A stretch of DNA of 64,000 nucleotides from UBA974 sp002292405 (GCA_943842425.1 CALTBR010000003.1:682001-746000), one strand, 5' to 3'; counted from the stretch's first letter, positions 51,303-59,287 are shown. The notes: generated by a model from the sequence alone, not told the origin. Made by a program: numbers and translations.

Positions 51303-51824
51303 TCAGCCACGATTTTCGAGCGCCTTGACAAGACCAGAGATGGTGTTTCCACCAGATTGTAAAGCTCCAACAACATTCTTCATCGGAGATTGTAGCAATG
51401 CTACAATATCTGCAATGAGTTCGTCTTTTGACTTGATTGCTGTAAGTGCCTCTATTTGATCGTCACCGATGTAACAAGCTTCTTCAACATATGCAGCTTT
51501 TAGAACTGGAATGTCGTGTTTCTTACGAAAATCTTTAAGCAATTTAGCTGGTTCATTACCAACATTACCAAAAAGAAGCGCAGTTTGACCAGATAAAACT
51601 TCATACAGGTCACTGTAATCTGTTCCTTCTGTTTCATCCATTGCTTTACGTAGAAGCGTGTTTTTAACAATTTTCATACGAACATCCTTCTTAAAGCAAG
51701 CTCTACGGAAATCAGTTGTGTCTTCCGCATTCAGCCCTGAGGCATCAGTAAGATAGACAACACTATTGTCCGATAACAATTGCTTAATCTCGATGATCTG
51801 TAAATCTTTTTTATCGCGTGTCAT
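51303..51824 (-). CDS. rplJ: Ribosomal protein uL10
   Basis: 173 residues, usual length. It anchors L7/L12 dimers to the large subunit. Seen: LSDNSVVYLTDASGLNAEDT near the N-terminus, MKIVKNTLLRKAMDETEG, LSGQTALLFGN, and KAAYVEEACYIGDDQIEALT. It begins 19 bases after rplA, so the long autoregulatory leader known from other bacteria has no room here. Confidence 0.97.
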   Translation of the reverse strand: MTRDKKDLQIIEIKQLLSDNSVVYLTDASGLNAEDTTDFRRACFKKDVRMKIVKNTLLRKAMDETEGTDYSDLYEVLSGQTALLFGNVGNEPAKLLKDFRKKHDIPVLKAAYVEEACYIGDDQIEALTAIKSKDELIADIVALLQSPMKNVVGALQSGGNTISGLVKALENRG

Positions 51825-51843
51825 ATTTGATACGTTTTAGTGA

Positions 51844-52536
51844 TTAAACCAACGATTTAAAATCGATTCGTATACCAGGTCCCATAGTAGAGCTCAAAAT
51901 GATACTCTTAATATAAGATCCTTTTGCAGATGCAGGCTTTAACTTAATGAGTGTTGCTATAAGTTCTTTTGCATTCTCTTCAATCTTATCAGCCTCAAAA
52001 GAGACCTTACCTACTGAAGCATGAATAATACCAAACTTATCAACTTTAAAGTCAATCTTACCTGCTTTTACATCTGTAACAGCCTTAGCCAAATCCATAG
52101 TTACTGTACCCGACTTAGGGTTAGGCATTAGTCCACGAGGTCCGAGAACTCGGCCTAGTGCACCTACTTTACCCATAACTTGGGGAGTGGTAATAATTAC
52201 ATCCACATCGGTCCATCCCCCCTTAATCTTCGTCACATACTCGTCGAGTCCAACGTAATCAGCTCCAGCATCTAGTGCCTCCTGATCTTTGTCAGGGGGG
52301 CACAGTACTAAAACTTTAACATCTTTTCCTGTTCCATGAGGTAAGGAAACGGTGCCACGAACCATTTGGTTCGCTTTACGCGGGTCTACAGCGAGACGCA
52401 CGGCAAGGTCTACCGAGGAATCGAATTTCGTCGTTGAGCATTCCTTCACAAGTGAAGATGCTTTATCAAGCGTATAAGGCTTTTCGGCGTCGAATTTCTC
52501 GGCAACCGCCTTCTGGTTCTTTGTTAATCGTCCCAT
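51844..52536 (-). CDS. rplA: Ribosomal protein uL1
   Basis: 230 residues. It forms the L1 stalk near the E site and in many bacteria represses its own operon. Seen: FDSSVDLAVRLAVDPRKANQ, RGTVSLPHGTGKDVKVLVLC, LGPRGLMPNPKSGTVTMDL near residue 130. It starts 18 bases after rplK's stop. Confidence 0.97.
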   Translation of the reverse strand: MGRLTKNQKAVAEKFDAEKPYTLDKASSLVKECSTTKFDSSVDLAVRLAVDPRKANQMVRGTVSLPHGTGKDVKVLVLCPPDKDQEALDAGADYVGLDEYVTKIKGGWTDVDVIITTPQVMGKVGALGRVLGPRGLMPNPKSGTVTMDLAKAVTDVKAGKIDFKVDKFGIIHASVGKVSFEADKIEENAKELIATLIKLKPASAKGSYIKSIILSSTMGPGIRIDFKSLV

Positions 52537-52554
52537 GTTTGTGCGGTTAGTGAC

Positions 52555-52992
52555 TTAAGAAGGAAATTTACCAGTGACATTAATACCCATACTTCTTGCT
52601 GTTCCTGCTACCACTTTCATGGCAGACTCAATGGAAAAGCAATTAAGATCGGGCATTTTGTCTTCTGCAATTGCGCGGACCTGGTCCCAGTTAACACGTC
52701 CTACCTTAACTCTATTTGATTCAGGAGAACCACTTTTGAGTTTTGCTGCCTCCAATAATTGGACGGCTGCAGGTGGGGTCTTAATGACAAAGTCAAAAGA
52801 CTTGTCCTTATAGACTGTGATAACTGCAGGTAGAACTTTCCCAGCCTTATCTTGGGTTCTTGCATTAAATTGCTTGCAAAACTCCATGATATTCACTCCC
52901 TTCGCACCTAAAGCAGGTCCGACTGGGGGTGCAGGGTTGGCTGCTCCACCGCGTATTTGCAGCTTTATTAATCCAGCTACTTCTTTCGCCAT
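52555..52992 (-). CDS. rplK: Ribosomal protein uL11
   Basis: 145 residues. It binds the GTPase-associated region of 23S rRNA. Seen: LIKLQIRGGAANPAPPVGPA then LGAKGVNIMEFCKQFNARTQ, and the C-terminal RNA-binding half with VRAIAEDKMPDLN and AGTARSMGINVTG. It follows nusG by 89 bases, a gap that contains a 12-base palindrome (53024-53035). Confidence 0.97.
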   Translation of the reverse strand: MAKEVAGLIKLQIRGGAANPAPPVGPALGAKGVNIMEFCKQFNARTQDKAGKVLPAVITVYKDKSFDFVIKTPPAAVQLLEAAKLKSGSPESNRVKVGRVNWDQVRAIAEDKMPDLNCFSIESAMKVVAGTARSMGINVTGKFPS

Positions 52993-53023
52993 TTTGTATA
53001 TATATATAATGAACAGTCATGAG

Positions 53024-53035
53024 ATTCGCGCGAAT
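53024..53035. promoter_or_regulatory. 12-base palindrome in the nusG-rplK gap
   Basis: ATTCGCGCGAAT, a perfect palindrome in the leader of rplK. In other bacteria this leader carries the L1 autoregulatory site; the position is suggestive, but no motif beyond the symmetry supports it. Confidence 0.3.
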
Positions 53036-53081
53036 GGGAAGCATTCAAGGGACATGCGAACGACTCTAACTGTCTGCTCCG

Positions 53082-53642
53082 TTAATTATCTTTTTCTACT
53101 TGGAGATAGCCTAGCTCAACAGGTGTCTTACGCCCGAAAATCTTGACCATAACCTTAAGTTTCTTTTTATCTTCGTTAACTTCCTCGATATTACCATGAA
53201 ATCCGTTAAATGGACCATCAGTAACTTTAACGAGTTCACCAACTTTATATGGAATGTTAATCTCTTCCTCAGCTTCAGCCATTTCATCAACCACACCAAG
53301 AATGCGATTAACTTCATTTTGACGAATAGGCATTGGATCTCCACGCTTTTCAGCGCCTAAAAATCCAATAACATTTGTTACATTTTTTACCAAGTGAGGT
53401 ATTTCACCTACCAATGCCGCTTCTATATAAACATATCCAGGAAACAAATTCTTTTCCTTAGAAATCTTCTTGCCGTTACGTATTTGAAACACTTTTTCGA
53501 TTGGAATCAAAACTTGGCCTACGTAGTCCTGTAAACCAGCAGCAGAAACCTCTGTTTCAATAGTTTCTTTAACTCGTTTTTCCTGACCACTTACGGCTCG
53601 GACTACATACCATTTTTTTTCTATTTCACTCATAGTTGACAT
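53082..53642 (-). CDS. nusG: Transcription termination/antitermination protein NusG
   Basis: 186 residues (possibly 183 from the ATG at 53633). It binds RNA polymerase and Rho or ribosomal S10. Seen: KKWYVVRAVSGQEKRVKETI at the N-terminus, KNLFPGYVYIEAALVGEIPH near residue 65, and a C-terminal KOW domain GELVKVTDGPFNGFHGNIEE. The start lies 6 bases after secE's stop. Confidence 0.96.
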   Translation of the reverse strand: MSTMSEIEKKWYVVRAVSGQEKRVKETIETEVSAAGLQDYVGQVLIPIEKVFQIRNGKKISKEKNLFPGYVYIEAALVGEIPHLVKNVTNVIGFLGAEKRGDPMPIRQNEVNRILGVVDEMAEAEEEINIPYKVGELVKVTDGPFNGFHGNIEEVNEDKKKLKVMVKIFGRKTPVELGYLQVEKDN

Positions 53643-53648
53643 GTATTC

Positions 53649-53867
53649 TTAGAATAAGTCATATAAGTTTCCAACAACGCCTTTCCAAACAGAGTCAGAA
53701 GAATTGACCCCAAATGACCAATCCATTACAAATACAGCACCTGCAATAATTAAAGATGAAACAAACACAAGAACTGATGACTCTTGGAGTGCTTTCCATG
53801 TAGGCCAAGTAACTCTCGTTATAAGCTCTGTATAAGACTCTTTAATGTAATTCGTTATTTGTGACAT
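53649..53867 (-). CDS. secE: Preprotein translocase subunit SecE
   Basis: 72 residues from ATG 53867. Short single-spanning form used by most bacteria: NYIKESYTELITRVTWPTWK then a membrane helix SSVLVFVSSLIIAGAVFVMD. It stabilises SecY. A longer reading that opens at 53912 would begin inside the tRNA-Trp gene and is rejected. Confidence 0.95.
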   Translation of the reverse strand: MSQITNYIKESYTELITRVTWPTWKALQESSVLVFVSSLIIAGAVFVMDWSFGVNSSDSVWKGVVGNLYDLF

Positions 53868-53881
53868 TGTTTCTTGTTTTG

Positions 53882-53954
53882 CACGGGCGGTAGGACTCGA
53901 ACCTACAACCAATGGTTTTGGAGACCACTACTCTGCCAATTGAGCTACGCCCGT
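53882..53954 (-). tRNA. tRNA-Trp (anticodon CCA)
   Basis: 73-base cloverleaf on the reverse strand. ACGGGCG pairs with CGCCCGT, and the anticodon loop is CTCCAAA, giving CCA. It lies between secE and tuf, as in many Bacteroidota and in the enterobacterial tufB region. Confidence 0.95.
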
Positions 53955-53962
53955 AGATAGAT

Positions 53963-53995
53963 GAAGAAGGAACCTTAAATAAAGGTTCCTTCTTC
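53963..53995 (-). terminator. 13-pair stem-loop between tuf and tRNA-Trp
   Basis: GAAGAAGGAACCT, 7-base loop, AGGTTCCTTCTTC: perfect 13 pairs. No long T-run follows on the reverse strand, so it may be a processing hairpin or a weak terminator that lets downstream tRNA-Trp and secE still be expressed. Confidence 0.5.
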
Positions 53996-54028
53996 TCTAT
54001 GTATTTCACAGAGGTTTACCCTCAAATA

Positions 54029-55216
54029 TTATGAACTAATATCAGTTACCTGACCAGCACCAACGGTACGTCCACCCTCACGGATAGCGAAACGAAGACC
54101 TTTGTCCATAGCAACTGGAGCTATTAATTCTACATCTATAGTTACATTATCACCAGGCATAACCATTTCACGACCTGCTTCTAGAGAAATCTCTCCAGTA
54201 ACATCAGTGGTACGGAAGTAGAACTGAGGACGGTATTTGTTATGAAAAGGAGTATGACGTCCACCCTCCTCTTTCTTAAGGATGTAAACTTCAGCCTTAA
54301 ACTTAGTGTAAGGAGTAATTGTTCCTGGACGAGCAATCACCATACCGCGCTTAATATCGTTCTTGTCAACCCCACGAAGTAATAGACCTACGTTATCTCC
54401 AGCTTCACCCCTGTCGAGTATCTTACGGAACATCTCTACTCCTGTAATGGTAGATGAGACTTTCTCAGCTTGCATACCGATGATGTCAACATCATCTCCA
54501 GTGTTAATCACTCCAGTCTCTATACGACCAGTAGCAACAGTACCACGACCAGTAATTGTGAATACATCCTCAATAGACATAAGGAATGGCTTCTCATTTT
54601 CACGTGGTGGAATCTCAATCCAAGCATCCACAGAAGACATAAGCTCTTTGATAGAATCAACCCACTTAGCGTCTCCATTTAGACCACCAAGAGCAGATCC
54701 CGTAATAACAGGAGAGTTATCTCCATCGTACTCGTAGAAAGAAAGAAGTTCACGAACCTCCATTTCTACTAATTCTAATAGCTCATCATCGTCAACTATG
54801 TCCGCCTTGTTCATAAAGACTACGATACGTGGAATACCTACCTGACGTCCAAGTAGAATATGCTCACGTGTCTGAGGCATAGGGCCATCCGTTGCCGCAA
54901 CAACAAGAATAGCTCCATCCATCTGAGCAGCACCTGTTACCATGTTTTTAACATAGTCAGCGTGACCCGGACAGTCAACGTGAGCATAGTGACGCTCTGC
55001 TGTTGAGTACTCTACGTGTGAAGAGTTAATTGTAATTCCACGCTCCTTTTCCTCAGGGGCGTTATCAATTTGATCAAACGAGCTTGCCTCGCTATAACCA
55101 GCATCCGCCATTACTTTAGTAATAGCAGCTGTTAATGTAGTCTTACCGTGGTCAACGTGGCCAATAGTGCCAATGTTAACGTGAGGTTTTGACCTGTCGA
55201 AATGTTCTTTTGCCAT
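54029..55216 (-). CDS. tuf: Elongation factor Tu
   Basis: 395 residues. It delivers aminoacyl-tRNA to the ribosome. Seen: GHVDHGKTTLTAAIT (P loop), ERGITINSSHVEY, DCPGHADYVKNMVTGAAQMD, NKADIVDDDELLELVEMEVR, and the C-terminal VTIDVELIAPVAMDKGLRFA followed by IREGGRTVG. It lies directly after tRNA-Thr, as in tufB, and shares the transcript. Confidence 0.98.
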   Translation of the reverse strand: MAKEHFDRSKPHVNIGTIGHVDHGKTTLTAAITKVMADAGYSEASSFDQIDNAPEEKERGITINSSHVEYSTAERHYAHVDCPGHADYVKNMVTGAAQMDGAILVVAATDGPMPQTREHILLGRQVGIPRIVVFMNKADIVDDDELLELVEMEVRELLSFYEYDGDNSPVITGSALGGLNGDAKWVDSIKELMSSVDAWIEIPPRENEKPFLMSIEDVFTITGRGTVATGRIETGVINTGDDVDIIGMQAEKVSSTITGVEMFRKILDRGEAGDNVGLLLRGVDKNDIKRGMVIARPGTITPYTKFKAEVYILKKEEGGRHTPFHNKYRPQFYFRTTDVTGEISLEAGREMVMPGDNVTIDVELIAPVAMDKGLRFAIREGGRTVGAGQVTDISS

Positions 55217-55270
55217 GATCTAGACAGTTTATATATATTATTAATTTTTTTTACTCTTTTAAATGATATG

Positions 55271-55342
55271 AGCCAATGACGGGAATTGAACCCGTGGCCT
55301 CTTCCTTACCAAGGAAGCGCTCTACCCCTGAGCTACATCGGC
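55271..55342 (-). tRNA. tRNA-Thr (anticodon GGT)
   Basis: 72 bases on the reverse strand. GCCGATG pairs with CATTGGC (one G-U), anticodon stem CTTCC/GGAAG with loop TTGGTAA gives GGT. Fourth tRNA of the cluster, 54 bases before tuf. Confidence 0.95.
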
Positions 55343-55356
55343 TTCCAATATCAAGG

Positions 55357-55430
55357 AGCGGGAAGACGAGGTTCGAACTCGCGACATTCAGCTTGGAAGG
55401 CTGATGCTCTACCAACTGAGCTACTCCCGC
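55357..55430 (-). tRNA. tRNA-Gly (anticodon TCC)
   Basis: 74 bases on the reverse strand. GCGGGAG pairs with TTCCCGC (one G-U), anticodon stem TCAGC/GCTGA with loop CTTCCAA gives TCC. Confidence 0.95.
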
Positions 55431-55485
55431 TTGGTAATCTCTTTCAATGTCATATGTTAGAAACATACATCATCGAAAAAAATGT

Positions 55486-55568
55486 GGGGGGTAATAGGAA
55501 TCGAACCTATTCAGTCTAAGACAACAGAGTTACAGTCTGCCCCGGCTCTCCAACTCCGGCGTACCCCC
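55486..55568 (-). tRNA. tRNA-Tyr (anticodon GTA)
   Basis: About 83 bases on the reverse strand with a long variable arm, as expected for tyrosine. The anticodon stem GCAGA/TCTGT encloses CTGTAAC, giving GTA. The acceptor stem is GGGGGTA/TACCCCC; this assignment leaves C at position 8, where U is nearly universal, and C as discriminator. The ends could be off by one base because of six consecutive C near the 3' end. Confidence 0.9.
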
Positions 55569-55612
55569 TTGACATGCTAATAAAATTAGAATGTGCAGGC
55601 TTTTATTCGGTG

Positions 55613-55684
55613 AGCCGGTGGAGGGATTCGAACCCCCGGCCATTTGATTACAAATCAAATGCTCTACCCCTGAGCTACACCGGC
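55613..55684 (-). tRNA. tRNA-Thr (anticodon TGT)
   Basis: 72 bases on the reverse strand. GCCGGTG pairs with CACCGGC, anticodon stem TTTGA/TCAAA with loop TTTGTAA gives TGT. First tRNA of the cluster, just downstream of a promoter. Confidence 0.95.
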
Positions 55685-55708
55685 AAAAAATCAAAGAACA
55701 CAATCCAC

Positions 55709-55735
55709 AAAAAAACCCCCTGGAATTCAGGAGGG
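55709..55735 (-). terminator. Rho-independent terminator for raiA
   Basis: On the reverse strand CCCTCCTG pairs with CAGGGGG around an AATTC loop with one bulged T, then seven T (55709-55715 as A on the plus strand). It lies about 80 bases after raiA's stop and just before tRNA-Thr. Confidence 0.6.
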
Positions 55736-55765
55736 CAAATGTACGAAATAATCACATAAAATAAA
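55736..55765 (-). promoter_or_regulatory. Promoter for the tRNA-tuf operon
   Basis: Reverse strand TTTA (55762-55765), 18-base spacer, TACATTTG (55736-55743). The -7 element is an exact match and the spacing agrees with the tRNA-Lys and mdh promoters; the -33 element has one mismatch. It abuts the terminator of the preceding operon. Confidence 0.6.
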
Positions 55766-55812
55766 TATTAGTTTTACTAAAAATTATATCATTTTTTTTT
55801 ATTGCGTTTAAT

Positions 55813-56097
55813 TCAAGCTTGAGCCTTCACAATCTGCCTTCTCAAGGCCTCAACAACCTCATAAGCAGCAGCCTCAAAACTAATTGATTTTTTTTTTGCA
55901 AAAAGCTCTTTCCCTGGAATATGAAGTTTAATCTCAACCAACTTATTCTCTTTACGGTCTTGCTTTTCAACCCTCAAGAAAACCTCGCTAGAAATAATGG
56001 TGTCATTAAAAACTGTAAGCTTTTGAAGTTTAGACTTAATAAAAGCCAATAACGCTTTATCAGCGTCGAAATGAATTGAATGTATTTGAACCTTCAT
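55813..56097 (-). CDS. raiA: Ribosome hibernation promoting factor, short form
   Basis: 94 residues, usual for short HPF/YfiA. It binds the 30S decoding centre and silences idle ribosomes. Seen: FIKSKLQKLTVFNDTIISSE and KLVEIKLHIPGKELFAKKKS then FEAAAYEVVEALRRQI. It follows xerC by 12 bases in the same transcript. Confidence 0.93.
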   Translation of the reverse strand: MKVQIHSIHFDADKALLAFIKSKLQKLTVFNDTIISSEVFLRVEKQDRKENKLVEIKLHIPGKELFAKKKSISFEAAAYEVVEALRRQIVKAQA

Positions 56098-56109
56098 ACA
56101 GTAATATTG

Positions 56110-57012
56110 TTAGTCGCCTTCCTCTGATCGTCTATCTAGAGGGCTAGCTCGATGAAACTCTTTCAACTTTGCCATTGTATGATGAGTGTAAACTTGAGTT
56201 GATGAAAGACTCGCGTGACCAAGTAACTCTTTAACTGCAGCAAGCTCAGCACCATTATTCAACAAATGAGTGGCAAAGGTGTGTCGTAAAACGTGAGGGC
56301 TACATTTATGCAACGAACTCACCATACTAAGGTAATAATTTACTCTACGATATACAAACGAAGGGTAAAGAGATTTACCTGAATCTGTCACAAACAAATT
56401 ATCACTCTTCACGGGCCTGTCAATAACATGGGATGAAATACTCTTAAGTGTCTGTGACATAATCGGTATGAGTCTTTCTTTAGAACCCTTACCGTAAACT
56501 TTTATATTCTTCCTTCCATCATCAAGGTCTGATAGCTTTAGATTTATTAATTCACTTAGCCGAATTCCAGTCTCATACAATAAAGCCAACATAGACCTAT
56601 CTCTCCTACCCTTCCAATCATCACAGAACACACTCTCATCAAACAACTCGCGCATTGCGTGCTCCGGGACGACCTCAGGGAGTCTTTTCTTAAGTTTGGG
56701 AAGCACAACCGAATCTAATGGATTGTTGTTCATACTACCAGTTCGGCGCGCATACTTAAAAAATGTTCTAAGTGCTGATACTTTTCTATGTATTGTTCTC
56801 GGTGATTTCCCGTCTTTCATCATTGAGACCACCCATGAACGCACCCAAACACTTTCGATACTGAATAAGTCTTCAGTATCATAAGTCTCTTTCATATATA
56901 ATAACAACTGAGTTATATCGGTTCGATAACTTCGCAGGGTATGCTCTGAGCATCTTTTTTCTTTGATTAAGAAAACAAAGAATTTAGAAATAAAATCTGA
57001 AGGTTGAATCAA
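56110..57012 (-). CDS. xerC: Tyrosine recombinase XerC-like
   Basis: 300 residues. A site-specific recombinase resolving chromosome dimers at dif with XerD. All catalytic residues are seen: ETGIRLSELI with Arg, KVYGKGSKERLIPI with Lys, HVLRHTFATHLLNNGAE with His-x-x-Arg, LGHASLSSTQVYTHHT with His and Tyr. N-terminal SAM-like DNA-binding half is the usual size. It lies among tRNA, rpsU and raiA genes in the conserved gene order, so it is the housekeeping enzyme and not an island integrase. XerC versus XerD assignment is by gene context only. Confidence 0.9.
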   Translation of the reverse strand: MIQPSDFISKFFVFLIKEKRCSEHTLRSYRTDITQLLLYMKETYDTEDLFSIESVWVRSWVVSMMKDGKSPRTIHRKVSALRTFFKYARRTGSMNNNPLDSVVLPKLKKRLPEVVPEHAMRELFDESVFCDDWKGRRDRSMLALLYETGIRLSELINLKLSDLDDGRKNIKVYGKGSKERLIPIMSQTLKSISSHVIDRPVKSDNLFVTDSGKSLYPSFVYRRVNYYLSMVSSLHKCSPHVLRHTFATHLLNNGAELAAVKELLGHASLSSTQVYTHHTMAKLKEFHRASPLDRRSEEGD

Positions 57013-57030
57013 GTATTAAAATTTAAGCAT

Positions 57031-57067
57031 AAAAAAAGCGAGAAAGTATACAATCTCGCTTTTTTTT
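57031..57067 (-). terminator. Rho-independent terminator of rpsU
   Basis: AAAAAAAGCGAGA, 10-base loop, TCTCGCTTTTTTTT on the plus strand. On the reverse strand the stem ends in a T-run, so rpsU transcription stops here, 18 bases before the xerC start codon. Confidence 0.85.
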
Positions 57068-57126
57068 ACGACAAAAACAAAAAGTTAAGTCATCAATATT
57101 ATTAAAAATATTTCAATCTTATCGTA

Positions 57127-57318
57127 TCAATCCTCAGTTAAGGACTTTCCGTTTTTATAGATCGCTTTTTTCATAGCTTCACGGTTAATAAGACTTGGCT
57201 TAACAAACTCACGTCGTGAGCGTAATTCCTTCATCTTTTTAGTGCGATCGAACTTCTTCTTAAATTGCTTAAGAGAGCGTTCAATATTATCGTTTTCTTT
57301 TACTGGGATGCTTAGCAT
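57127..57318 (-). CDS. rpsU: Ribosomal protein bS21
   Basis: 63 residues from ATG 57318 (earlier codons to 57339 are not part of the family). It is a small, basic component of the 30S platform. Seen: IPVKENDNIERSLKQFKKKF and RSRREFVKPSLINREAMKKA. It lies in the conserved rpsU-xerC-raiA order of flavobacteria. Confidence 0.95.
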   Translation of the reverse strand: MLSIPVKENDNIERSLKQFKKKFDRTKKMKELRSRREFVKPSLINREAMKKAIYKNGKSLTED

Positions 57319-57336
57319 AATCAAAATTTTGGGGTG

Positions 57337-57344
57337 CAAAGATA
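57337..57344 (-). promoter_or_regulatory. -7 promoter box for rpsU
   Basis: Reverse strand reads TATCTTTG, an exact TAnnTTTG match, 18 bases before the ATG. A TTG about 20 bases upstream (57365-57367) may serve as a weak -33 element. Confidence 0.5.
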
Positions 57345-57355
57345 GATGAAGATTC

Positions 57356-58495
57356 TTAACGAACCAATTCTCTAGCGATTACTAATTTCTGAATTTCTGA
57401 AGTTCCTTCTCCAATGGTGCATAACTTAGAATCTCTGTAAAACTTTTCTGCTGGAAAATCTTTAAGATATCCATATCCCCCTAAAATTTGCACAGCATCA
57501 GTTGACACTCTTACAGCCACTTCACTTGTTTCATATTTAGCCATTGCACTGGCTAGAGTACAAGATTTACCTGCATTTTTTAAAACACAAGCTTTTATAA
57601 GCAAAAGATCCGAAGCTTCTATAGCAACTGCCATATCAACTAATTTAAAAGCAATTGCTTGAAATCTCGAAATAGATTGACCAAATTGCTCTCTTTCCTT
57701 TGAGTATTTACGTGCTGTATCGAAGGCGCCTTGAGAGATACCTAATCCAAGGGCGCCTATACTGATACGCCCTCCATCTAAGATCTTCATAGCTTGTATA
57801 AACCCTTCACCGACTTCTCCTAATATCTGAGACTTATGAACTCGACAATTATCAAAAATCATCTCAGAAGTTTCACTAGAACGCATCCCTAATTTATTTT
57901 CTTTTTTACCTCCAGAAAAACCAGGAGTTGATCGCTCGACAACAAACGTAGTTATTCCGTGACTATCCAACAAATCACCTGTACGAACTAGTACAACGGC
58001 AACATCACCACTTATCCCATGAGTAATGAAGTTCTTTGTGCCATTTATCACCCAATAATCCCCATCTTGATTCGCAACACACTGCATTCGCATAGCGTCA
58101 GACCCTGTATTGGCCTCTGTAAGCCCCCAAGCTCCGATCCATTCAGCAGAAGCAAGCTTCGGCAAGTATTTCTTCTTTTGTTCTTCAGAGCCAAACTGTA
58201 AAATATGGCCCGTACACAGACTGTTGTGCGCCGCCATACTTAGACCTATCGATCCGCATACTCTTGAAACTTCTTCAATAGCTATTTTATACTCAATATA
58301 GCCAAGACCAGCACCACCATATTCTTCAGGAACGAGCATTCCCATAAGTCCAATTTTACCCATTTGACTAAAAAGTTCACGAGGGAAAATTTGGGCTTCA
58401 TCCCAAATCATTCTATTAGGAAGAATATTCTTCTGTGCAAAATCTGCAACAGAATCTTTGATCATCTTTTGATCGTCTGTCAATTCGAAATTCAT
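57356..58495 (-). CDS. Acyl-CoA dehydrogenase
   Basis: 379 residues. It oxidises acyl-CoA to enoyl-CoA with FAD. Seen: MNFELTDDQKMIKDSVADFA at the start, GAWGLTEANTGSDAMRM near residue 130, NGTKNFITHGISGDVAVVLV, LGMRSSETSEMIFDNCRVHK, and near the end LGGYGYLKDFPAEKFYRDSK followed by IGEGTSEIQK with the catalytic Glu. Short-chain acyl-CoA specific or broad range; chain preference is not clear. The enoyl-CoA hydratase at 29.4 kb would act next in beta oxidation. Confidence 0.93.
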   Translation of the reverse strand: MNFELTDDQKMIKDSVADFAQKNILPNRMIWDEAQIFPRELFSQMGKIGLMGMLVPEEYGGAGLGYIEYKIAIEEVSRVCGSIGLSMAAHNSLCTGHILQFGSEEQKKKYLPKLASAEWIGAWGLTEANTGSDAMRMQCVANQDGDYWVINGTKNFITHGISGDVAVVLVRTGDLLDSHGITTFVVERSTPGFSGGKKENKLGMRSSETSEMIFDNCRVHKSQILGEVGEGFIQAMKILDGGRISIGALGLGISQGAFDTARKYSKEREQFGQSISRFQAIAFKLVDMAVAIEASDLLLIKACVLKNAGKSCTLASAMAKYETSEVAVRVSTDAVQILGGYGYLKDFPAEKFYRDSKLCTIGEGTSEIQKLVIARELVR

Positions 58496-58540
58496 TTTGC
58501 AAATGTCGTTCGTTAGAGTTATTATCTGCCGTTAAAATTC

Positions 58541-59287
58541 TTAATTCGAACAAATTTTCAAATATGGCGACCAAACTGCCCAGAGACTATCATCCATTTG
58601 GGGCATTAAACTCAAATCTTCAAGTACACCTAATTCATGATGCTTACGATATCTTTCAATCATTCTAGCTCCTTCAAATCCAATATAAGGATGTCTCTTT
58701 AAAGTTTTCCAAGAAGCTGAATCAGCACATAATTTAGACACAGGGGAAAGTGAAGGATCAAACCGATTTTTAATTTTATCGAATGCCTCATCGTCAATTC
58801 CGTATACCTCTTTCAACTGAGATACATAAATAAAACCTCCTAAAGCGGTTCTGAATTCTACAGTTCTGGAAGATAATACAGGCAGAAATACTGGGAGTTT
58901 TTCAAAGTAAACACTGTCCATACTATTAAGCTGTAAAGAACCCGGCACAGGAACTATTACATTTGATTTGTAAGGCTTTCTTTCCTCAAATTGAGGATAG
59001 TTTTTAAAACTTGATTGCTTAGGCTTGACGTTCTCACTAACACTTCTCCATCTCCGGGTTCCATCCCCATCACCTACAATATGTAAAGAATTAGAATAGT
59101 TAGTATTAGGCCATGAATCTAAAAGAGTCAGAAATTGAGGCATTGCTAAATCAGATGGCTTAGAGCTCACTGACTCAATTCCCCATCCAATTAATGACAA
59201 AATAATAACTATTGAAATCGAAGTTAGATGAAATGCATCTTCTCTATTTGACTCAGTTCGATTATTTTTTGTGCTGAACAATTTCAC
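58541..59287 (-). CDS. Helix-hairpin-helix (ComEA-like) protein, membrane-anchored
   Basis: 248 residues from GTG 59287, 26 bases inside the end of the symporter gene. A transmembrane helix near residue 22-38 (LTSISIVIILSLIGWGI) anchors it. Two helix-hairpin-helix motifs resemble ComEA: LNSMDSVYFEKLPVFLPVLS, FRTALGGFIYVSQLKEVYGI and LKRHPYIGFEGARMIERYRK. ComEA-type domains bind DNA in uptake or repair; a DNA role is inferred, and Bacteroidota members often have unknown partners. Confidence 0.82.
   Translation of the reverse strand: MKLFSTKNNRTESNREDAFHLTSISIVIILSLIGWGIESVSSKPSDLAMPQFLTLLDSWPNTNYSNSLHIVGDGDGTRRWRSVSENVKPKQSSFKNYPQFEERKPYKSNVIVPVPGSLQLNSMDSVYFEKLPVFLPVLSSRTVEFRTALGGFIYVSQLKEVYGIDDEAFDKIKNRFDPSLSPVSKLCADSASWKTLKRHPYIGFEGARMIERYRKHHELGVLEDLSLMPQMDDSLWAVWSPYLKICSN

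Noticed and set aside
53868..53912. Extended secE start at 53912
   Set aside because: It begins in the tRNA-Trp gene; the usual SecE N-terminus starts at 53867.
56110..57012. Tyrosine recombinase beside tRNAs as a genomic-island integrase with attachment site
   Set aside because: It is in the conserved rpsU-xerC-raiA order, has no flanking direct repeats or cargo, and the tRNAs are intact.
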